This document shows, piece after piece, positions 1 to 9,700 of a stretch of DNA of 64,000 nucleotides (its first letter is position 1; the number at the start of each line of letters is the position of its first letter). The DNA comes from DASXVU01 sp963732855 (lineage in GTDB: Archaea; Thermoplasmatota; Thermoplasmata; Methanomassiliicoccales; UBA472): contig CAVTBB010000005.1 in assembly GCA_963732855.1 (NCBI GenBank), positions 248,001 to 312,000 on the forward strand, read 5' to 3'. Made by a program: the position numbers and the translations under genes. The notes under the pieces were generated by a model, which was given only the letters and a program-made list of their open reading frames with translations, made no database searches and had not been told where the DNA came from.

Positions 1-326
1 TATTCAGAAAGGAACTTGACGAAATCGTTTGATACCCCGTTCTTGATTTCTGGATCCCCGCTCCCCTTTCTCTCACACTCTTTTAGAACGTCCCAAAGAC
101 CAATTCCGTTATTTCTTAGAAGAATGGTCTTATCTGCGTAGCTGCAGCATGGTTGGGGATCGGTGGGTGATCCGAGGACCGAATAGATGATGCGCCAGAA
201 CTGATTCATTGGATTGGCATAATACTCACCATGCTGAAGCGATATTGTGCTTGGCATTGTCCCCAATATCAGTATCTTGGAGTCGGGTTCAATTATCGGA
301 GCTAATCCGCACAATTTCTCTGACAA
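1..326 (-). CDS. DNA-deoxyinosine glycosylase (mug/UDG superfamily), C-terminus cut by window edge
   Basis: Reading the minus strand from a TTG at 326 gives 108 uninterrupted codons that run off the left edge. The protein has the glycosylase signatures ILILGTMPS near the N-terminus, YYANPMNQFW about 25 residues later, and GIGLWDVLKECERKGS near the edge. This order and spacing are typical of the hypoxanthine-DNA glycosylase branch of the uracil-DNA-glycosylase superfamily, which removes deaminated bases in base-excision repair. The frame is closed by a TAA upstream of the TTG and contains no better start; an AGGT lies about 6 nt before the TTG. It is transcribed divergently from the nuclease-helicase at 482, which also argues against extending that gene back to 209. 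The family call is firm; exact substrate specificity is not determinable here. Confidence 0.85.
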   Translation of the reverse strand, partial: MSEKLCGLAPIIEPDSKILILGTMPSTISLQHGEYYANPMNQFWRIIYSVLGSPTDPQPCCSYADKTILLRNNGIGLWDVLKECERKGSGDPEIKNGVSNDFVKFLSE

Positions 327-481
327 GGGAATTACCTGTTCGATATCTGCGAATTATGTTCATGTCCTTTTCTGAGGAAGGTCGAATTCTAGTTCTTACG
401 GTTTCTGAAAGAAATCATAGATGTAGTTGGATTGGATTAGCTCCATGGTCGTCCAGACGACCTGATGAAGGACCGTGCCCA

Positions 482-3400
482 ATGTCAAAGGATTTACCAC
501 AAATCATCGTCACTGACATCGGAGAATTCATTGACAAAGGCAGCTGTGCGCGCAGCCTCAAGCTCAGGCTGGACAAGGGTGAAGAAGCAAGGAAATTCCC
601 ATTCTTCCCTACCGTGCGAAAACCACTGAACCCGATCTTGGCGATGAATGGTCAAAAACTGGAAGATCAATGGGCCGATGCCTTCGCCAGGACCATGACC
701 TTGGTCAATCCCCCGCGCCTGGACAACAAAAAGAGTGAGATGACGTGGGCAGAGTTCCTCAAAGTTATCGAGAATGCTCATCCAGGGGAAGCGGTGTTTG
801 CCCGGGAAGTGGAGATCTCCCGCCCTATAGGCGTCTTCCATGTCTCGGGCCGGATGGATTTTGTCCTGTTTCGCTGGGATGGGCAAACGCCTGTGCTCAG
901 GATAGTGGAATGCAAGGCGAGCCGGAAGGACAAGACATATCATCGCATCCAGCTAGCCGCTTACCGGCTGATGGTCGAGGAAGCCTTGAACGAAGTAACA
1001 AACAGAATCGCCGGAACCGCTATCAATGAAATTCGACTGGAATCGGTCGTGGCCCGCATCGACGAAAGCACCAGCCAGAACCAGGATGCGCTGACGATCC
1101 CCTCGCTCGACCTGGAAGAGGAAATGGATGACCTCAGGCAATTGCTTTCGCAGGATGGTCCATTTGTCAGGATCGCTGGAACCAAATCGGAGGACCTGAA
1201 CTACCGCCTGGAACCGAAGTGCGATTCCTGCCTGTACTGCCCGATCTGCCTTCCGGAGAGTGCCAGGATGAGGCGCATGGAACTGACCGGCATCGACCAT
1301 TCGGCGGTCAACATCTTGGTCAAGAACGGGGTCGAGAGCATCGATGACCTGGCGGACTTGGACCGATCTTCGGAACAGGCCAAAATGCTATGCCGCAACA
1401 CCGGTTTCAACATGGACCTGGGCGACCTCATCGTCAAGGCGAAAGCGCGCCGCTCCACCCTCAAGGACAGGAAGGAAGGAGATTGGGGCGTCATCCCCCG
1501 TCCCAGCCCGGGCAAAGGCCAGCTACCGGAACACCAGAGCGGTACCAATCCCCGACTGCTCCGTATCTATTTGAACGTCGAATATGAATACATCGAGAAT
1601 CGGTTGGCGGCACTATCGGCCCACGTTACCGACAGCGAACTACCGTTAGTCACGAGAACCGAAAAGGTCGACGAAAAGAACCGATATGATCCGGTTCCCG
1701 TAGAGTTTGACCGGCAGACCGGGATTTTCCATCCATTGGTCGGCCAAGACGTGGTCAGCTTCATACCTGAGCCGTGGATCGGCGTTCAATATGCCGACGA
1801 CGAAAAGGAGCGGCAAATGATCCAGGGCTTTTTCGAACGACTGGTGGAGGCCATCGTCAAAGTCAGCAATGGCGACGAGGAACGGCCGGTGCATTTCTAC
1901 GTCTGGTCCAAGAACGATATGACCCATCTCATTGACGCCTGTTCCCGTGCCAGTGGCTCGCTCCTGCACAGCCTCACCGAACTTCTTGGCTGCCGCGAGC
2001 GTTGCCAGGGACCGATGGAGCAATTGATCTTCACCCCGATGAAGGATGAGCTCGACCAGAAGGTCGCCCTCGGCTACACCGGACATAGCCTGGCAATAGC
2101 CGCCTCGTTGAGCTGGTACGGCTTCCCCAGGTTCCATTGGACCAGGAATGTGGATGGGGCACCGGTAAACCTGTCCTATTCGTTCCGTCGGGACATATTC
2201 GATTTCCGTACCTCGCTCAACCTGAACAGCGCCGGGGAATGGTGTGATAGGAAAGACCCGGACGGTCACCCTGAGTTCTTCGAGATCAGGACCAAGTTCA
2301 GCTCGGACATCAACGCCCCGTACTGGTACGCACTTTGGGGCATACTGCCGGAGGCCAGTAACAACCTGGACCGGGTTTTATTGAATGATTACCGACGGGG
2401 CGGGACCGCACCGCAGATAACGTCGTTCCTTCAAGCAAAATGTCAGGCGTTGAGGTGGCTGGAAGAGCGGCTTTCCAAGAACGACGGCATCGAGAAACCG
2501 TTAATGCCTATCAACGAACTGGAACACATCGACGAGAGGTTCGAAGGCCGCTACGACCTGGTCAACGCCTGTCTCGATTTCATGCGCCTCGACCACCACG
2601 TCAAGAAGGTCGACTGGGTCACGTCGTGCCTGCGTTCACCGTCCACCCGTGTGGCTGAAGGATTAGCGGTACCGTTGAGGGACCTGATCGACATTCCTCT
2701 CGAGGATGGTGGCCACATGATCCGGGGTATTTTGGACCTGGAACGGTTCTCCGTCGATCCGGACGTGTTCTTCTCGGTCTGCATGATAGGCGAGGACTCG
2801 TTCGTGCGGATCTCGCCGTATTCGGGGATGCCCAATGACAGCCAATCGATCCATGAGGTCCTGAGCAAAGGCGTGACCAGCAAGGTGACCTTCTTGGACA
2901 GGAAGAGCGGACTGTTCGCGGCCAAGGTCATCACCACGAACTACAAGGACCCGATCGCCAGGGATTACGTGCTTCCTTCGATCCCAAGCAACTCGGCGAT
3001 GCCCTTTGCACTCGTCGAAGAAGGCATCTCGGCGTACGTCCAGAACCGGGTAGACGAATGGCTAAGGAACAATCGGAACGCCCCGGCGGTCAAGTGGTTC
3101 AACCCCGAGTTTCCGTCCATTCCGAAAAGAAAACAGATGACCGCGGAAAGAACCGCGGAATGCAGGAACGTCCTCCGCTCGATGAAAGTGATCGACCGTT
3201 CACTGGACGAGGTCCAGGTCCAGGCATGCATTGACGGATTGGCAAGTACGGTCCAATTGTTGCTCGGCCCACCCGGTACCGGCAAGACGAACACCGCCGC
3301 TGCAGCGATTCTGCTCAGGCTGGCGTCGACCCCGGACAGGAAGCTGTTCCTGCTCTCGGCGAACACGCATACGGCAGTGGATGAGCTCACGGAGCGGTTG

Positions 3401-4570
3401 CGATTGACCCTGCCGTACTTCAGGAAGGCGTCGGCAGAGAATGGTTTCCGGGACAACCCGGTCAGCATCCTCAGGCTGAAGGATGATCCGTCGACATTAG
3501 AAGAGGTTACGGTAGAGAACGTCGCACAGATCAAGGACGTTCTGAGCAGGAACGACATCGTGGTCTGCGGCTCGGTCAACGAGATGCTCAAATTGGGAAA
3601 GAACCTGGACCGGTCCGGTTGGCCGTTTGGCAGCTCCCGTGCCTCTGGCCTCATCGTCGACGAGGCCAGCATGATGCTGTTCCCTGATTTCCTGGCCTTG
3701 GCCACAATGGTCTCGGCGGACGGGGAGGTCATGCTCGCCGGGGACCATATGCAGCTGTCCCCCATCACCTCCCATGATTGGGAGAACGAGACCCGCGAGC
3801 AGATCGTACGCCTGACACCGCATGAGAGCGCGTATGTCACCGTCAAACGACTTTGTGACGGATGCGACAAGAGAGCATTGAGGCAGTCGGAGCTCACGGT
3901 GACCTATCGGCTGACGGATGAGCTGATCCACCTCATCTCCGACGTCTACAAGGACGAAGGGGTAACACTCACCTCGCGTAAGCAGGTCCTGCCGAAAGAA
4001 GGCGATATCCGATCATTCTCTGACATATGGAAACAGGGCGGCGTATACCTCGTCGTCCACGACGAATCCAGCTCAAGGAAGCTGAACGAGTTCGAGGCTG
4101 GATTGATACGGGATATCATAGCATCCCGACCAGGGTCAAAGATCGACATCAAACCGAGGTCAATATCGATCATTACTCCGCACAGAGCTCAGAAAGGGGC
4201 CCTGAAGGCACTTCTTATGGAGAATTACGGTGACCAGATCAAGATGATCGATACCGTCGAACGTCTTCAGGGGGGAGAGTGCGAAACGATCATCGTTTCC
4301 GGAACGCAGAGCGATAACAATGCCATCGGCGAGAACGCCGAGTTCATCCTGAACCTCAACCGCACCAACGTCATCTTCTCTCGGGCCAAGGAACGGCTCA
4401 TCGTCGTCTGTTCGAAGAACCTGCTGGACAGCGTCCCGGCGGACATCGAGTTCTATCAATCGTCATGGCTGTGGAAGAAGTTGAGGTCGATGTGCGACAC
4501 CGAGATGCTCAAGGTCGCTGGTTACGGGCATGAGGTATCGGTAAAGGTGCCAGGGCGGTTCTGGAACTAA
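482..4570 (+). CDS. RecB-family nuclease fused to SF1 DNA helicase (TM0106/Dna2-like)
   Basis: This 1362-residue protein combines an N-terminal RecB/Cas4-type nuclease with a C-terminal superfamily 1 helicase. Nuclease features are GRMDFV, the VECK motif (Glu about residue 143) and QLAAY. A lone Cys near residue 22 plus a CDSCLYCPIC cluster look like the four-cysteine Fe-S clamp of Dna2/AddB/Cas4 nucleases. Helicase features are Walker A GPPGTGKT (about 929), motif II VDEAS (about 1060), AGDHMQLSP, TYRLTD, VERLQGGE and NVIFSRAKERL. Probable role: DNA end processing or replication-intermediate repair. The open frame extends back to 209, but that region overlaps the divergent glycosylase gene and the recognisable protein begins at MSKDLPQ, so 482 is preferred. 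No second gene of an AddAB-like complex is adjacent. Confidence 0.88.
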   Translation: MSKDLPQIIVTDIGEFIDKGSCARSLKLRLDKGEEARKFPFFPTVRKPLNPILAMNGQKLEDQWADAFARTMTLVNPPRLDNKKSEMTWAEFLKVIENAHPGEAVFAREVEISRPIGVFHVSGRMDFVLFRWDGQTPVLRIVECKASRKDKTYHRIQLAAYRLMVEEALNEVTNRIAGTAINEIRLESVVARIDESTSQNQDALTIPSLDLEEEMDDLRQLLSQDGPFVRIAGTKSEDLNYRLEPKCDSCLYCPICLPESARMRRMELTGIDHSAVNILVKNGVESIDDLADLDRSSEQAKMLCRNTGFNMDLGDLIVKAKARRSTLKDRKEGDWGVIPRPSPGKGQLPEHQSGTNPRLLRIYLNVEYEYIENRLAALSAHVTDSELPLVTRTEKVDEKNRYDPVPVEFDRQTGIFHPLVGQDVVSFIPEPWIGVQYADDEKERQMIQGFFERLVEAIVKVSNGDEERPVHFYVWSKNDMTHLIDACSRASGSLLHSLTELLGCRERCQGPMEQLIFTPMKDELDQKVALGYTGHSLAIAASLSWYGFPRFHWTRNVDGAPVNLSYSFRRDIFDFRTSLNLNSAGEWCDRKDPDGHPEFFEIRTKFSSDINAPYWYALWGILPEASNNLDRVLLNDYRRGGTAPQITSFLQAKCQALRWLEERLSKNDGIEKPLMPINELEHIDERFEGRYDLVNACLDFMRLDHHVKKVDWVTSCLRSPSTRVAEGLAVPLRDLIDIPLEDGGHMIRGILDLERFSVDPDVFFSVCMIGEDSFVRISPYSGMPNDSQSIHEVLSKGVTSKVTFLDRKSGLFAAKVITTNYKDPIARDYVLPSIPSNSAMPFALVEEGISAYVQNRVDEWLRNNRNAPAVKWFNPEFPSIPKRKQMTAERTAECRNVLRSMKVIDRSLDEVQVQACIDGLASTVQLLLGPPGTGKTNTAAAAILLRLASTPDRKLFLLSANTHTAVDELTERLRLTLPYFRKASAENGFRDNPVSILRLKDDPSTLEEVTVENVAQIKDVLSRNDIVVCGSVNEMLKLGKNLDRSGWPFGSSRASGLIVDEASMMLFPDFLALATMVSADGEVMLAGDHMQLSPITSHDWENETREQIVRLTPHESAYVTVKRLCDGCDKRALRQSELTVTYRLTDELIHLISDVYKDEGVTLTSRKQVLPKEGDIRSFSDIWKQGGVYLVVHDESSSRKLNEFEAGLIRDIIASRPGSKIDIKPRSISIITPHRAQKGALKALLMENYGDQIKMIDTVERLQGGECETIIVSGTQSDNNAIGENAEFILNLNRTNVIFSRAKERLIVVCSKNLLDSVPADIEFYQSSWLWKKLRSMCDTEMLKVAGYGHEVSVKVPGRFWN

Positions 4571-4673
4571 CGTGACCCTACCTGATTATCACCCATGATC
4601 CATGGTCATGATGGTATTTTCATCGGCAACAAATTATGAAACGGCTTTAAGCTAGTAGCATCTAGGAGGGTCG

Positions 4674-5156
4674 ATGACAATGGAAAACGATAGTGCAATT
4701 ACATCTGATGAAATTCAATCGATTCTAGGTCCGGTCCTGACCACCACCGGCAATAACGGAAAGAGGATGGTCGAATCGATCCTCAAGATGGTGGAAAGCG
4801 ATCATGACCTCTTCCTCATGCCCACCAATCTGGGCTTCCACGTCTGTACGAGGCTGAACGGAGAGGTGATCAAATTGGTCCAGGTATGGGGAAAGATCGA
4901 CCAGCCAAAGAGCGACATCATCGAGACCAGGAGACAGTGGCTGCCCGAATCGCTTCAGTTGAACAACGAGGAGTACAGAAAGATCGCCCAGCTTTTCCTG
5001 ACCGCTAATTTCGATCCAGCTGGTGGAAAATACAAGAACTACGCCTTGCACTTCGATGATGAAAGGACAATGAAGTTCGACGACCAGGTGCTGGGGAAGA
5101 TCGGTAAGGCTATCGTCGGGTTGAAGGATCTGCTGAAGGAGAGGTCGGAACAGTAG
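4674..5156 (+). CDS. Hypothetical protein, 160 aa
   Basis: A small soluble protein that I do not recognise. It has no signal peptide, membrane helix or cysteine motif. The composition is acidic and helical at the N-terminus, with a central segment of alternating hydrophobics (FHVCTRLNGEVIKLVQVWG) and a charged, probably helical C-terminus ending in LLKERSEQ. A strong AGGAGGG at 4664-4670 precedes the start; ATG at 4680, also in frame, has more usual spacing (about 10 nt) than the ATG at 4674. It lies about 100 bp after the nuclease-helicase on the same strand, but the new ribosome-binding site and AT-rich gap suggest it may be transcribed independently. Real gene likely; function unknown. Confidence 0.7.
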   Translation: MTMENDSAITSDEIQSILGPVLTTTGNNGKRMVESILKMVESDHDLFLMPTNLGFHVCTRLNGEVIKLVQVWGKIDQPKSDIIETRRQWLPESLQLNNEEYRKIAQLFLTANFDPAGGKYKNYALHFDDERTMKFDDQVLGKIGKAIVGLKDLLKERSEQ

Positions 5157-5306
5157 GAAGGGCGGCCATCAATTGGCGATCTTCTCATCATGAACGTTCG
5201 CAAGGGCTGAAACCACATAAATGGATCCAATACCCGTTGTGGTCTTTCCTAGCTCTCAAGAGGACGAGTCAAAATGCCGGATTTCCGGCCCTTGACTAGC
5301 CTTTCC

Positions 5307-6569
5307 TCAGTACGTCCGCGTTCCCGAGGCCGGTCTTGATGAATGACCTGTCGTACGCGAACCCGATCGGTTAGTCCCTGAGGACGGCCTCGATGGACCC
5401 CTTCCCCGGGGAACGTTCTGGGTTGGGATCACCTTCTTGATCTCCGGTTCCGGCCGGTGCACGACCGTTATCTCCAACGGATCGATGCGCTTACGGGTCC
5501 GTCGCTCGATGTCCCTGACCATGCCGCGCTCGTCCGGCATGAAGAACGACACCGCTACGCCTTCCTTTCCCGCCCTGCCCGTCCGGCCGATGCGGTGGAC
5601 GTAGGTGTCCGGGTCCATCGGCGAGTCGTAGTTGATGACATAGTCGACGTCGGAGATGTCCAGTCCCCGTGCCGCGACGTCCGTCGCGACCAGGATCATG
5701 ACCGAGCCGTCCTTGAACGCCCTGATGACCTTTTCCCGCTTGTTCTGAGCCACGTCGCCGTGGATCGCGCCAGCTGGATAGTTGTCGGCCAGCAGCTTCT
5801 TCGTCAGCTGGTCGGTCTTGCGCTTGGTGGCGCAGAAGACCATGGCCTTGGGGTGTACTGTGTCGAGTATGGTGCACAGCACGTCCCGCTTTACTTCCTT
5901 GTCGGCGATGAAGTAGTACTGCTTCGTCAGGTCGAGGACCGGTTCATCCTTGGAGACCAGGATCTCCTTGGGGTCGACCATGTGGCCCATCGCCAGGCTC
6001 TTGATCTCCCTGGACATGGTGGCTGAGAACAATAACGACTGGCGCTTCCTCGGCAGACAGCCCAAGATGAAGTTGAGGTCCCGGGAGAAGCCCATGTCGA
6101 GCATGCGATCCGCCTCGTCCAGTACCAGGACCGATATCTTCGAGAGGTTGATGTCGTTGTGCTCGATGATGTCACGGATCCTGCCTGGGGTTGCGACCAC
6201 TATGTCCGTGCCCCTCTTGAGCTTCTCTATCTGGGGCCCTATGCCCACGCCGCCATAAATGGGGACGACCTTGTGGCCAGTGAACTGGGAGAGCTTGGAC
6301 AGTTCCTCGAAGACCTGGTTGGCCAATTCCCTGGTGGGAACGAGGACCAACGAAGATGGGGCTCTGCTCCCGGGCTTGATCCGTTCCAGTATAATGGACC
6401 CGTAGGCGCCGGTCTTGCCGGTCCCGGTCTGCGCCTCCGCATACATGTCGCCGCCCTTGAGGCCGACCGGTATAGCTGCTATCTGCACGGGTGTTGGTAC
6501 GTTCCATCCCATGCCGTTCATTGCCCTGATGATCTTCTCCGAGATCTCTAGTTCTGTGAAAGTTGTCAC
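5307..6569 (-). CDS. DEAD-box ATP-dependent RNA helicase
   Basis: This protein carries the full DEAD-box motif series: Q motif (NVPTPVQ), AQTGTGKT Walker A, PTRELANQV, TPGRIRD, VLDEADRML, SATM, VATDVAARGLD and the arginine-finger region HRIGRTGRAG. It should unwind or remodel RNA using ATP, as in ribosome assembly or mRNA turnover. After the helicase core there is a basic, Ser/Gly/Arg-rich tail of about 50 residues (RGRGPSRPSSGTNRSGSR...), typical of unstructured RNA-binding extensions. The start is uncertain: GTG codons at 6569, 6578 and 6614 are all in frame and none has a clear ribosome-binding site. 6569 gives the usual family N-terminus (TTFTELEIS). A TATA-like TATTTAAA at 6653-6660 would start transcription near 6631. 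Confidence 0.93.
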   Translation of the reverse strand: MTTFTELEISEKIIRAMNGMGWNVPTPVQIAAIPVGLKGGDMYAEAQTGTGKTGAYGSIILERIKPGSRAPSSLVLVPTRELANQVFEELSKLSQFTGHKVVPIYGGVGIGPQIEKLKRGTDIVVATPGRIRDIIEHNDINLSKISVLVLDEADRMLDMGFSRDLNFILGCLPRKRQSLLFSATMSREIKSLAMGHMVDPKEILVSKDEPVLDLTKQYYFIADKEVKRDVLCTILDTVHPKAMVFCATKRKTDQLTKKLLADNYPAGAIHGDVAQNKREKVIRAFKDGSVMILVATDVAARGLDISDVDYVINYDSPMDPDTYVHRIGRTGRAGKEGVAVSFFMPDERGMVRDIERRTRKRIDPLEITVVHRPEPEIKKVIPTQNVPRGRGPSRPSSGTNRSGSRTTGHSSRPASGTRTY

Positions 6570-6732
6570 GATATTCACTCTATGAGAAAATAAAAACGAT
6601 CTGTAAAGACTCACAGCCCGAATTTGATTTCAACTAGTGGTTGCGATTCGTGTATTTAAATGTGCGTAATTGACATCTGATACCGACTGGTATAAGAAAT
6701 GGATGAAAAATGGAGAAAAAAGGTCCTGCGCC

Positions 6733-9700
6733 CTACTTGTTCCTCCGTTTCCTGGCCACGACCAGACCGGACACCAGCAGAATGGCGACGACCGCGGTTC
6801 CAGCGATGGCGATCAGGAGCAACGGGCTCTCGTTCGTCACCTCGCCAGAGCCCCCATTGCTGCCCTCGTTAAGCGACGCCACTATGCTGTGCGTGCTGTG
6901 GTGGTATGTGAAATAGAGGATCCAGGAGGAATCGGTGGAAGTGAGCTGATAGTCCATGTCCGTTCCGTCCAAGGAAACCTTGATGTCCGACCCGATGGCC
7001 ACAAGCTCTTTGCTGATGACGATCCGCGAATAGCCGAACGTGCCAGGATCGCCGCTCACCTTGAAACTCAATTCCATATTCTGTGAATTGAAGGACAGGT
7101 CGGAGATGGTCGAGTTAGACTGCACCGTGAAGGCATGATTGTCTGAGGATGCCTCCACGGCCAGGCTTATGATCGAGATCGCCGCTTGATAGACGGTGTT
7201 GCCTGCCCAGCTCCCCCTCAGTGAATACACTCCGGTTGCCGATGGTATCCATTGCGTGGAGAAGCTTCCCATCGCCGAGGTGGAGACAGAGGTCATGTCG
7301 ATCCAGGTCAGGCCATCGTTGACGCTGTACGATAGATCGACGTTCACGCCGGCGATCGGCATGCCAAACCCGACCGTCTTGACCTCGCCGGTGATGGTGA
7401 TCGAGATACCGATCGAGCTGGAGGAGGTATCCGTTTCCATTTCCAGTACTGCGACAGCGGACGCGGATATCGGACCGATCCCATTGCTTGGAATAGAGCT
7501 GCCGAGCTGATTGATGGCCTTGACAAAATAGTAGTAGCTGATCCCTAGGACCACTTCTCGATCCGAATACGAGTTTTCAGGGATGTTGACCAATGGCGAT
7601 TCCGATCCTGGGGCGGTTCCCCGGAAGACCATGTATGTGATCGGGTATCCTCCATTGTTCGCCGGAGAAGACCACTCGAGGACGATCCCACTATCGATCG
7701 TCGATGCGGTGAGATTCATCGGAGCCGATGGTTCCGTCTGAATAGGAGAGACCGTGACATACGAATACGGACCAATCCCAGCAGAATTGTGGCCGGCGAC
7801 GGTGAAGTTGTAGCTCCGCCCGTTCGTGAGGCCTGTGATGACACATGTCGGACCTATGGGGTCGATCGACAGAGCGGCACCGTTCTGGGTAACATCATAG
7901 TGAACGATAGCGCTGCCCCCATCATCGCCTGCGTCCCAGGTCAAAGTAACGAGTCTATTGCCGGGAGTGGCGGTCAGTCCGACCGGAGCGTTAGGTAGAG
8001 TATAGGGCCTCGTCTGTACGATATTTGAATAGGCGCTGAGACCGCCGAAATTATGTGCCGCTATGGTGAACGAATAGGATTGACCATTCGTCAGTCCAGT
8101 GATCATGACAGAATTGCCAGTGACGTGCATGATATCGATGTTGTTTTGAAAGACCGCGTAATAGTCGATCGAAGAACCGCCGTGATCGTTAGGCGCGATC
8201 CAGGTCAATGTCACCTGGGCGTTGCTGGTGTTCGCCTGGAGATCCTGCGGAGCCGATGGGGCTTTTGGCAATATGACGGAGACTGGCCCAACCTGAGCGC
8301 TCTCTCCGGCGGTGTTGACCGACCTGACCTTATACCAGTAGGTTTGACCTTGGAACACGTCAACGTCTACATATGATAATCCTGAGGGCGTTGATATGAT
8401 CGAATAGGTGCCAGCCTCGGTGGTGGAACGGTAGATGTTGTAGCCGGTGATGATACCTCCCCCATCGAACATCGGCGCGGTCCAGTTGAGAGTGATGTTC
8501 ACCTTATCCGGGACGGCCTCCAGTCCGGTCGGGGCGTCTGGCAAGGTACCGGGGGTCGACTCCATGGTGTGCGACTGCGTGCCGATGCCCGCGAGGTTGT
8601 GCGCGGAAACGGTGAAAGAATATGCATGGCCGTTATCCAGGCCGGCAATGATCGTTGTTGGTCCAGTGAGATGATATGGGAGTGCGATTCGGTCCTGGTA
8701 GACGATATAGTAGTCGATCGCCCTGCCGCCATCGAAGGCCGGGGCGTTCCAATTCAAGGTCACCTGCCCATTGCCAGGAACGGTTGTGAATCCGATCGGA
8801 GCGTCAGGGAATGTATACGGCGTCTCTTGGACAGCATTTGAATAGGCGCTTGTACCGGCGGCGTTATGCGCTGCAACGGTGAACGAGTGCGATTCGCCAT
8901 TCCTCACGATGATCGTGACGGAATTGACAGAGACGTGCTCGACATCGTTACCGTCTTGATAGACCGCGTAATAATCGATCTGCGCCCCCCCATTGTTCAA
9001 TGGAGATGACCATGACAGTTCGATCCGTCCGTCCCCTGGAATGGCGGTCAGATCCACCGGGACGGTTGGAACGTCGGGTCTCGGTGTTGAGATAACTCCA
9101 GAAGACCGAGGCCCTTCCCCCACCAGATTTTGGGCAAGGACGGTAAAGTTGTAGGTTATGCCATTTTTCAGACCGTCGATAACTATGGAAGTATCCTGAG
9201 TGCCTGCCTCCATAGCACCATCCATGAATATGATATAGGACCAGATTTTTGCCCCACCGTTATCTATTGGTGCTGACCAGGAGAGACTGACCTGACCGTT
9301 GCCCGGGGTCGCCGCGAGATCCGTCGGTGCGTCGGGAGTGGTCCTCGGATAGTCCGTCAAATTCCAATGAGTGCTGTTTCCGGCATCGTTGTGGGATGCG
9401 ACGGAGAATAAATACGTTTGGCCATTGGTCAGACCCTTGAACGTCACTGAATAGTCGGAGGTGTGCACGGCATCGACACCGTCCTTAAAGACGATGTAAT
9501 AGAGGATCGGGGAACCGGAATATTGATCGGGCGACATCCAAGAAATAGTGATCTCACCGTCGCCAGGGGTGGATTCAACCCTCCTAGGTTCCGGGGGGAT
9601 GGCGATCGGAATAACCCCCACAGGTTTGCTTTGCGGACCATCTCCGAAAGCGTTGTGGGCTGCCACCGTGAAAGTATATTTCTGGTCGTCGTCCCATATG

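Noticed and set aside
209..481. Upstream extension of the nuclease-helicase frame
   Set aside because: Overlaps the divergent glycosylase gene on the minus strand, has no ribosome-binding site, and its residues do not look like part of the nuclease domain.
5457..6551. Long plus-strand frames opposite the DEAD-box gene
   Set aside because: They mirror a strongly motif-supported minus-strand gene and have no motifs or start signals of their own.
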